The position numbers were made by a program, and so were the translations under genes. Shown piece after piece: positions 57,671 to 64,000 of a stretch of 64,000 nt of DNA. Source of the stretch: Paraneptunicella aestuarii. GTDB lineage: Bacteria > Pseudomonadota > Gammaproteobacteria > Enterobacterales > Alteromonadaceae. The stretch covers positions 4,278,001-4,342,000 of the forward strand of contig NZ_CP074570.1 in assembly GCF_019900845.1 (NCBI RefSeq), read 5' to 3'. The stretch's first letter is position 1. The number at the start of each line of letters is the position of its first letter. The notes beneath the pieces are model-generated. The model saw only the letters and a program-made list of their open reading frames with translations. It searched no databases and was not told the origin of the DNA.

Positions 57671-58861
57671 TTAATCAGCCAAAAATGCTCTTAGTTTTTC
57701 CGCTTTTTGTTGAATTGAATAGACACCATCCAAATGCCCTTGAGTGCCTTGCAGCTCTGCATACTCACTTGCTTTATTCAATGCTCTCAACTCGTCATGA
57801 GCCTCTTTTGCCATGTAAGGCATCAAAAGCAAATCGCCAGAAGAGGGTAAGAACAGTGACTTGGCTTTGATCTTGGATAGCCCATTCTTCATATCGCCAT
57901 CGTGACCAGTCACAAAAAGCTGACAAGCTCGAATCAAATACAATACATGGTTTGCATCCATGATCTCAGCACGGTTTCTGGCAACCCCCTGCAACCAATC
58001 AACCGCTTTATGATTAGCCAGAATATCCATCATTGGTGCTTCTTCCAGTGGGGAATGCTGTGCGTTCACCTGATTAATAAATTTGGGATGCAACGCTTGC
58101 TGGGTAATCACCATCAATGAACCAGCCAAGCCATCAAGAGGCGCATCGCCATCATAGTAATTACCTTTATTCCATTTAGGGTCTAACGTAATGGGAACCG
58201 CCCATTGATGCAAAGCTAAGGCAGTCCAGGCATCGGACTGACCCATGCCAATCACTGACACCATACGCGGTACGCGATCAGGATAAGCAGACGCCCAATC
58301 AATCGCTTGCAATGATCCCATTGAAGCGCCCACAACCGCGTGTAATTTGCCGATCCCCAAACTATCCAACAAGGCTTTTTGCACATTCACAAAATCGCGA
58401 ATAGTCACCACAGGAAAGCTTAAACCATAAGGTTTACCGGTATCTGGATTGATAGAGGCTGGTCCGGTTGTGATAACGTTAGGATCATGCACGCCGGCAT
58501 TCACTAAAGTATCAACACTCAGGACATAATACAGGTTGGTATCAATGGCTTTTCCGGGGCCAATAATCGCATCCCAATAACCCGCTTTAGCATCATCTTG
58601 ATGATACTTGCCTGCTGCATGAGAGTTACCGGAGAAGTAGTGAGTAATAAGAATAGCGTTCGACTTATCCTGATTCAGTGAGCCATAGCTTTCCCAACCC
58701 ACCTTCACGTCTTTAATCATCTTGCCGTTAAAGGTTTGAAAGTTGCTGATGGTGAAGCTCTTTTTTTCCACCAGCCCAACATCAGTGTTTATTTGATTGG
58801 CTTGATCCGCAAAAACATAGCCACTTAATACGAATAACCAGGCACATACTAATTTTTTCAT
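57671..58861 (-). CDS. Secreted MetX-like (homoserine O-acetyltransferase family) alpha/beta hydrolase
   Basis: The 396-residue protein resembles MetX in its core: VGWESYGSLNQDKSNAILITHYFSGNSHAAGK, WDAIIGPGKAIDTNLYYVLSVD, and the nucleophile motif VVGASMGSLQAIDWA (Ser about 180). Unlike cytoplasmic MetX it begins with a cleavable signal peptide (KKLVCAWLFVLSGYVFA), so it should act in the periplasm or outside the cell, where acetyl-CoA is absent. A hydrolase role is more likely than homoserine acetylation. Three in-frame ATGs occur at 58870, 58867 and 58861; AGGA is best spaced for the last. Confidence 0.78.
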   Translation of the reverse strand: MKKLVCAWLFVLSGYVFADQANQINTDVGLVEKKSFTISNFQTFNGKMIKDVKVGWESYGSLNQDKSNAILITHYFSGNSHAAGKYHQDDAKAGYWDAIIGPGKAIDTNLYYVLSVDTLVNAGVHDPNVITTGPASINPDTGKPYGLSFPVVTIRDFVNVQKALLDSLGIGKLHAVVGASMGSLQAIDWASAYPDRVPRMVSVIGMGQSDAWTALALHQWAVPITLDPKWNKGNYYDGDAPLDGLAGSLMVITQQALHPKFINQVNAQHSPLEEAPMMDILANHKAVDWLQGVARNRAEIMDANHVLYLIRACQLFVTGHDGDMKNGLSKIKAKSLFLPSSGDLLLMPYMAKEAHDELRALNKASEYAELQGTQGHLDGVYSIQQKAEKLRAFLAD

Positions 58862-58931
58862 TTTCATCATTTCCTGGACTAAACCACTACCAGACCTAAA
58901 AGCGGTATTATTGATTCAATTAAACTGCACG

Positions 58932-58955
58932 CCCATAGTACTTAAGTACTGTGGG
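58932..58955. promoter_or_regulatory. 24-bp palindrome upstream of the MetX-like gene
   Basis: A central perfect AGTACTTAAGTACT (58937-58950) is flanked by CCCAT and GTGGG, giving full pairing with one G-U. It lies about 70 bp before the start codon and could be an operator or an mRNA hairpin. Confidence 0.45.
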
Positions 58956-59140
58956 TAAATCATGCTTGTGGATTAAAAGGTTTATTTTAGCCCGGTTTCG
59001 CCAGAATATTTACCGGCGAAGTGTGAAATTCCGACACATGCAATGGATTTTCGAGAAATCGATAGATTACGGTGCTACCTTTAAGGTAACGTGAGCGCCG
59101 GAAAGCTATCACATCAGTATCAGAGAGTTTTCGATCCATT

Positions 59141-59536
59141 ATGTCGCAGATCGCCAGTTATCAAATTTGTTCCAGTAAAAACCTTATCCAAGTTCGTATT
59201 ACAGGTACTTGGACTATCAGCATAGATCTAGCCTATTTATCTGAATTGTCTGAAACCATGTCAAAAGCACGCAATACACCATGGGCAATGGTAGTTGACA
59301 TGAGGGGCTTCCTATTGCCTGAGGAACTGCTCGATTCAGAGAAAAAAATCACAGCCAATATTGATTTGGATAGACGAAATCAGCTCGCCGAATGCTGGAT
59401 TGTTGACCACATAGAACAAAGTGAAAATCTGGAAGGCTTTATTACGGGTTCAGGTGTTCCCTTAAAAAAAGTATTCACCGAGCAAGAAGCCAGCCAATGG
59501 CTGGCTAGCTTTGGTGTTCACGTTCAGGCTTTATAA
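59141..59536 (+). CDS. Small hypothetical protein, STAS/SpoIIAA-like pattern
   Basis: The 131-residue soluble protein alternates strands and helices. IQVRITGTWTISIDLAYLSELSETM and WAMVVDMRGF recall SpoIIAA/STAS-like folds, in which a short strand ends near a conserved Asp. No catalytic motif or signal peptide is seen. A hairpin with CGGTGC/GCGCCG and a TACCTT-T-AAGGTA inner stem lies in its leader (59069-59105). It converges with the YcdX-like gene 3 bp away. The family assignment is tentative. Confidence 0.55.
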   Translation: MSQIASYQICSSKNLIQVRITGTWTISIDLAYLSELSETMSKARNTPWAMVVDMRGFLLPEELLDSEKKITANIDLDRRNQLAECWIVDHIEQSENLEGFITGSGVPLKKVFTEQEASQWLASFGVHVQAL

Positions 59537-59538
59537 AG

Positions 59539-60291
59539 CTACAAAGTTTGTAACCAGTCACTTAATTCTTGCTCAACTTTTTTTCCGTGCTCTGATAAAA
59601 ATCCAAGAAAGGTTTTGGCATCTCGGTTTATGACTCTTTCAATGGGAAACCCCACCTTTTCGGCTTTAGCGACGCAGTGAGTGACGTCTCCTACGTGATA
59701 GGCGATATGTGCGTCACTGGAAAACACCACTTTCCAATCCAATTTATCGACTAACTCCAATATTTGCAGGCAGAACTCTTCGCTGCCCAAACGGGAATGC
59801 GAGAATGAACTATTGTTAATTTCCACCAGCACATTGTTATCCCTCGCAGCTCGTACCACTTCTTCATAATCAAGAGGGTAATTCGGGTTTCCGGGGTGGC
59901 CTAAAATATGACAGGTTCCAGATTCGATAGTATTAATCATCGCCTTGGTATGAGTGGCTTTATCAACAGGCTCAAATACAGGCTCATGAAAACTGGCAAT
60001 GACAAAATCCAGAAAAGGCTGCATTCGTTCCGATACATCCAATCCCCCCTCCATCGGCATAATGTTACCTTCTATACCTCGTAGCATGGCAACACCATCA
60101 ACCACTCTTGGAATAATCTGCATATTGCCAAAATGCCAAGGATGTGGCGAATCGGGCATTTCTGGCGCATGGTCAGTAATGGAAAACATCTGCATGCCTT
60201 TCAATTTCGCTTGCGCAAAATAATCATGCACTGTGCTGTAGGCATGGGTACTGGCAACGGTATGTGAGTGTGTATCGACGAGGATTTTCAT
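59539..60291 (-). CDS. ycdX: PHP-domain phosphatase, YcdX family
   Basis: The 250-residue protein aligns closely with E. coli YcdX: DTHSHTVASTHAYSTVHDYFAQAK with the first metal-binding His pair, ITDHAPEMPDSPHPWHFGN, FHEPVFEPVDKATHT, HPGNPNYPLD, and SSDAHIAYHVGD with the last Asp/His ligands. YcdX is a trinuclear-zinc phosphatase linked to swarming in E. coli; its natural substrate is uncertain. Confidence 0.92.
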   Translation of the reverse strand: MKILVDTHSHTVASTHAYSTVHDYFAQAKLKGMQMFSITDHAPEMPDSPHPWHFGNMQIIPRVVDGVAMLRGIEGNIMPMEGGLDVSERMQPFLDFVIASFHEPVFEPVDKATHTKAMINTIESGTCHILGHPGNPNYPLDYEEVVRAARDNNVLVEINNSSFSHSRLGSEEFCLQILELVDKLDWKVVFSSDAHIAYHVGDVTHCVAKAEKVGFPIERVINRDAKTFLGFLSEHGKKVEQELSDWLQTL

Positions 60292-60543
60292 AGGACATTC
60301 TCCGAATTGGTGGCGGGGGTTAAATAATACGTGATGCCAAAGCGAAAACCTATTGCGATTTTGTTACTCAAGGCAGCTGAAACGTTATTTCATATAAACA
60401 TTAAAAACATAATTCTGATCAATTATCTGCCCCTTGGAAATCACACTATTGGGGGATTTATGCTATTAATACACAGAGTTGTATTTGAGAAATTTTATTG
60501 ACGCCTTTTACTGATACTTTTATTGCTATGTAGGGAGAAAGCC

Positions 60544-61986
60544 TTGTCTAAATCATCTGTTGTCAAAATTATTTTAGTATTACCCATCCTGTTTATTTTG
60601 GCCGTTCTTCTATTATGGGATCCAAATTGGTTCAAGCAGGACATTGAAGCTCAGCTAAAAACGGTTCCACATGTTGGGGTAAAGTTTGGCAATATCCATC
60701 ATTCTCTGATGTCTCCCGGGGAATTATCTGTTCAGGATATCAAGCTGGATGGCGAGCTTGTACAAGGCAATATAAAAGCGCTACAGGTGATCACTCAGGT
60801 CAATCCTCTTTTATCTAAAGAAGTGATTGTGGATGACATTACTCTAAATTCACCTCAGCTCACCTTTGACATGGACAAAATTAATGCGTTAGCGAAAGCC
60901 AATGAGGGCAAAGAAAAACCCCAGCCTGAAACAAAAACGCAAATTGCTCTGCCTGTTACACAGGCCAGAATTCAGAATATTCATATCACCAACGCATCAA
61001 TTAAAGATGTGTCTTCACAGCAACTGATTGATATCTCAGGACTAAACATTACCATCAGCAACGTGCAGTTAGTGTCAAATTCACAGATTTTAACACCTGA
61101 AAATATGCCTGATGTGAAGCTGGCTTTATCCAGTGACAGCAACAATGTCATGGGACAGGTTCTGGGTAAACTGACCATGGCATTGTCGGGCAATATCCAC
61201 AAAATCAATTTACAACAGTTAAGCCTGGCAACAGAAAGCAGTAAGCTAAATCTGACTGGCCAATTTCTGGATGTGATGACAAATCCTCAAGCCAGTTTGA
61301 AGATTGCAGACAGCCAGCTGTCGCTTGCCGACTTTTCTCATTTTTTCAAAGACTTGCCCATTCAGCCCGTGGGTCAATTATCGTTGGCAGGCAGTTTGGA
61401 TAACCTGATGGCAACCGCCGACACCCAGACGTTGTTAAAAAGCCTGAACGGCAATATTGATTTAGGTTTGGACAATGCCAAGCTGGAAGGGATTGATATT
61501 AATCAGGTTGTAAAAGCTATCAAGGAAAGCCGTGAAACCGATTTGAAAGATATTGGTGGTTTCTTAATTTCCGGCCCCATAGGCATTTTAGCGACACAAT
61601 TGTTCGACCTTGGTTCGGGCTCGTTGGCAATGGAAGGCGAAACCAAAATCCCGCAATTACTGTTCAAGAGCCAAATCGATAAAGGTGTTCTGAATATGCA
61701 AGATACCGCCTTTGCCACAGACAAATATCGAATTGCGCTGGATGGCGGTATCGATATTGCGGCGCAAAAATTCAAAGATTTCACATTCTCGATTCTTGAT
61801 TCAAAAGGCTGCGCCGATATCAAACAAACCCTAAATGGTGATATCAACTCCCCGAAAAGCGCCGTTGCAAACTCGTTGCTTGAAACTGTTATCAGCCCAA
61901 TCAAAGGCTTGCTAGGCGGGGTATCCAAGAAGCTGAGTGACTGCAAACCAGTCTACGAGGGTGAGGTTAAACATCCTAAAAAGTAA
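60544..61986 (+). CDS. AsmA-family protein
   Basis: The 480-residue protein has an N-terminal membrane anchor (about 5-27). A long beta-rich region of AsmA type follows (NIHHSLMSPGELSVQDIKLDG; a repeating hydrophobic-polar pattern; SLNGNIDLGLDNAKLEGIDINQVVKAIK) typical of AsmA-like bridge proteins of the envelope. These are implicated in phospholipid movement to the outer membrane. The likely start is TTG 60544, with GGGAG 8 bases upstream. A Pro/Lys-rich segment at about 120-135 is unusual. Confidence 0.8.
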   Translation: MSKSSVVKIILVLPILFILAVLLLWDPNWFKQDIEAQLKTVPHVGVKFGNIHHSLMSPGELSVQDIKLDGELVQGNIKALQVITQVNPLLSKEVIVDDITLNSPQLTFDMDKINALAKANEGKEKPQPETKTQIALPVTQARIQNIHITNASIKDVSSQQLIDISGLNITISNVQLVSNSQILTPENMPDVKLALSSDSNNVMGQVLGKLTMALSGNIHKINLQQLSLATESSKLNLTGQFLDVMTNPQASLKIADSQLSLADFSHFFKDLPIQPVGQLSLAGSLDNLMATADTQTLLKSLNGNIDLGLDNAKLEGIDINQVVKAIKESRETDLKDIGGFLISGPIGILATQLFDLGSGSLAMEGETKIPQLLFKSQIDKGVLNMQDTAFATDKYRIALDGGIDIAAQKFKDFTFSILDSKGCADIKQTLNGDINSPKSAVANSLLETVISPIKGLLGGVSKKLSDCKPVYEGEVKHPKK

Positions 61987-62145
61987 GGGCAATTGCACAT
62001 TTAACATTCTGTTAAAGGATCTCGACTATGATTACTGGTAGAATCTGCGCCCAATTTTGCCAGTGTTGTGTATAGCAAATCGCCAATTTTAACCATTGGC
62101 TGTACACGACTCTTGAATTTGAATCGCTAGTAGTCGGGGAACCAG

Positions 62146-63711
62146 ATGTTTGATTTGATAACCAGCCGGGACAGCAACGTTAAGAATGACGTGCTTTCCG
62201 GTATCACAGTGGCTTTGGCATTAGTGCCAGAAGCCGTCGCTTTCGCCTTTGTTGCAGGCGTAGAACCTATGATTGGGTTGTACGCCGCCTTCATGATGGG
62301 CTTAATCACGTCTGCGATTGGTGGACGCCCAGGAATGATTTCCGGTGCAACTGGCGCGATGGCTGTGGTCATGGTTTCTCTGGTTGCCCTGCACGGCGTT
62401 CAGTATTTATTTGCCGCCGTCATTTTGGCAGGGGTTCTGCAAATACTGGCGGGGATTTTCAAGCTAGGAAAGTTTATTCGACTGGTTCCCTACCCCGTTA
62501 TGCTGGGCTTTGTAAACGGCTTGGCGATCGTCATATTTCTCGCTCAACTTGGGCAATTCAAAATAGTTGATAACCTTGGCAACCATGTTTGGATGCAAGG
62601 CAGTATGCTTTACATCATGCTTGGATTCACAGCCTTAACCATGGCGATTATCTTTTTCCTTCCCAAATTAACGAAAGCGGTTCCTGCTTCACTCGTTGCC
62701 ATTGTCACCGTAACCGCATTGGTGCATGGATTGGATTTGGAAGCTCGCACCGTTATTGATTTTGTTCGCGATATGGTTCCCGCAGAACAAAAGGCAACCG
62801 TAACGTTAGCAGGTGAGCTACCGTCATTTGCTATTCCAACTGTTCCATTCAACATGGAAACTCTGATGATAGTGCTGCCCACATCTATTATTTTGATGCT
62901 GGTTGGATTGATTGAATCATTGCTAACCATGTCTTTGATTGACGACATGACCGATACTCGCGGCAAAGGCAATCGTGAATGTATTGGTCAGGGTGTTGCC
63001 AATACCGTTAATGGCTTCTTTGGTGGTATGGGTGGCTGCGCCATGATTGGTCAAAGCATGATTAATATCAGCTCTGGTGGTCGTGGACGCCTGTCGGGGA
63101 TCACCGCAGCATTAGTCCTGTTGGCTTTCATCCTGTTTGCCGCGCCTCTGATTGAAATGATCCCCCTTGCAGCATTGGTTGGCGTTATGTTTATGGTGGT
63201 CATTGGTACGTTTGAATGGGCAAGCTTCCGCATTATGCGTGGCGTTAACAAAGAAGATGCCATTGTACTTTTCTCTGTTACCGCGATCACAGTAGCCTTT
63301 GATCTGGCCATTGCTGTTGTGGTGGGTGTAATCATGTCTGCACTGGTGTTCGCTTGGAAACATGCCACTCACATTGCCATCAAATCTCATGTTGATAACG
63401 ATGGCTGGAAAGTGTACGAATTAGACGGCCCACTGTTTTTCGGCTCAGTGCTGCATTTCAGAGATTTGTTTGATCCGCAAAATGACCCAGAACATGTGGT
63501 TATCGACTTTGCCAATTCCCGTATTTGGGACTCATCTGGACTAGATGCTATCGACGGATTAGCGGATAAATACCTGCAACAAGGCAAAAAACTGCATATT
63601 CGCCATATTAGTTCTGAATGCCGTGATTTACTGACTAAAGCGCAATCTTACGTTGAAATGAATGTTAACGAAGATCCTCGTTATCGTATCGCAACAGATA
63701 AATTAGCTTAA
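62146..63711 (+). CDS. SulP-family anion transporter with STAS domain
   Basis: The 521-residue inner-membrane protein has about twelve hydrophobic segments. The first is [25 protein letters not shown], the SulP signature, and [19 protein letters not shown] is next. A cytoplasmic STAS domain follows (about 400-500; [20 protein letters not shown]). It likely carries sulfate, bicarbonate or another small anion; which one cannot be told here. ATG 62146 follows GGGGA. The substrate-binding Pro/Ala/Gly stretch near the start appears intact. Confidence 0.88.
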   Translation: MFDLITSRDSNVKNDVLSGITVALALVPEAVAFAFVAGVEPMIGLYAAFMMGLITSAIGGRPGMISGATGAMAVVMVSLVALHGVQYLFAAVILAGVLQILAGIFKLGKFIRLVPYPVMLGFVNGLAIVIFLAQLGQFKIVDNLGNHVWMQGSMLYIMLGFTALTMAIIFFLPKLTKAVPASLVAIVTVTALVHGLDLEARTVIDFVRDMVPAEQKATVTLAGELPSFAIPTVPFNMETLMIVLPTSIILMLVGLIESLLTMSLIDDMTDTRGKGNRECIGQGVANTVNGFFGGMGGCAMIGQSMINISSGGRGRLSGITAALVLLAFILFAAPLIEMIPLAALVGVMFMVVIGTFEWASFRIMRGVNKEDAIVLFSVTAITVAFDLAIAVVVGVIMSALVFAWKHATHIAIKSHVDNDGWKVYELDGPLFFGSVLHFRDLFDPQNDPEHVVIDFANSRIWDSSGLDAIDGLADKYLQQGKKLHIRHISSECRDLLTKAQSYVEMNVNEDPRYRIATDKLA

Positions 63712-63732
63712 AAAAGCAATCCACACAGGCTC

Positions 63733-63756
63733 GACAGCTGCCTCCCGGCGGCTGTC
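63733..63756 (+). terminator. Stem-loop after the SulP gene
   Basis: GACAGCTGCC and GGCGGCTGTC form a 10-bp stem (one G-U) with a TCCC loop, 22 bp after the stop. No T tract follows, so it may be a Rho-dependent or 3'-stabilising structure. Confidence 0.4.
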
Positions 63757-63914
63757 ACCCAACTAACCACTTTCTCCGTAACAACACTCATACAACAAAA
63801 CAGATTATTTAATTAACAATCGATTGCAATAACATCAAAACTGGTAAATTATATTACCTGAATATACCCGGGATTACTCACTGTTCTTTGTAGGAGTGTT
63901 GTAGTATCGATGTA

Positions 63915-64000
63915 ATGCCTGTCGAAGTGAAGTCTGGCAAAACCAAGCAATTTAGCTATGCACAGTGGGAAGTCCTGTTCTTAAATCAGCAGATGAGAGG
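63915..64000 (+). CDS. Partial gene, start only, cut by window edge
   Basis: An open frame starts at ATG 63915 with TAGGAG about 20 bases upstream and runs to the window end (28 codons). It reads MPVEVKSGKTKQFSYAQWEVL. The short piece is not enough to name a family. Confidence 0.4.
   Translation, partial: MPVEVKSGKTKQFSYAQWEVLFLNQQMR

Overview
The window looks like chromosomal DNA of a marine-type gammaproteobacterium, most likely an Alteromonadales relative. This is inferred from gene content (rraB, fxsA next to groESL, the epmB-efp-epmA module, a DUF3016 protein, hut genes with a HutC-type operator, many cyclic-di-GMP proteins, TonB receptors) and from moderate G+C content. No rRNA or tRNA gene was seen, so the genus cannot be fixed.

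Layout. 0-9.3 kb: an edge-truncated Hpt/HD-type response protein; a secreted lipase with its dedicated foldase; rraB; a SpmA/SpmB-like membrane protein; a lipoprotein esterase; an HDOD protein; a membrane diguanylate cyclase; a DUF3016 protein. 9.3-14 kb: small motility-linked or unknown genes, the EF-P beta-lysylation set (epmB, efp, epmA) and a PilZ protein. 14-19.3 kb: histidine utilisation (hutC-hutU-hutH divergent from hutI) with a perfect palindromic HutC-type operator. 19.4-23.1 and 31.7-36.1 kb: two halves of one probable carbohydrate regulon (TonB receptor and LacI regulator; beta-phosphoglucomutase, GH65 phosphorylase and MFS transporter). Both halves carry the same 14-bp operator. 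Between them lie a GIY-YIG/lipoprotein pair, a methionine-type aminotransferase, a TonB receptor-PepSY pair, a MITE-like repeat and a sensor kinase. 36.2-42.7 kb: housekeeping genes (accC, accB, aroQ, upp, dsbD, cutA, fxsA).

43-48.2 kb: groES-groEL with a sigma-32-type promoter. A complete group II intron of about 3.07 kb begins inside the groEL stop codon. It encodes a reverse transcriptase/maturase/HNH protein and, between that gene and domain V, a separate 50-aa DUF1508-type (YegP-like) reading frame that looks like cargo. The intron 5' end (GTGCG), 34-nt domain V, domain VI with bulged A and a 3' end in AC can all be read. Removing the intron restores a TAA stop, so GroEL is the same protein spliced or unspliced. 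This is the most notable element in the window.

48.2-52.4 kb: accessory DNA with intergenic palindromic repeats, an 8-bp tandem repeat, unknown small genes and a cytosine-5 methyltransferase with an overlapping probable restriction endonuclease. 52.8-64 kb: two paralogous sensor-GGDEF-EAL proteins with degenerate GGDEF sites, a signal-peptide-bearing MetX-like hydrolase, an unknown small protein, a YcdX-type PHP phosphatase, an AsmA-like protein, a SulP anion transporter and the first codons of an edge-truncated gene.
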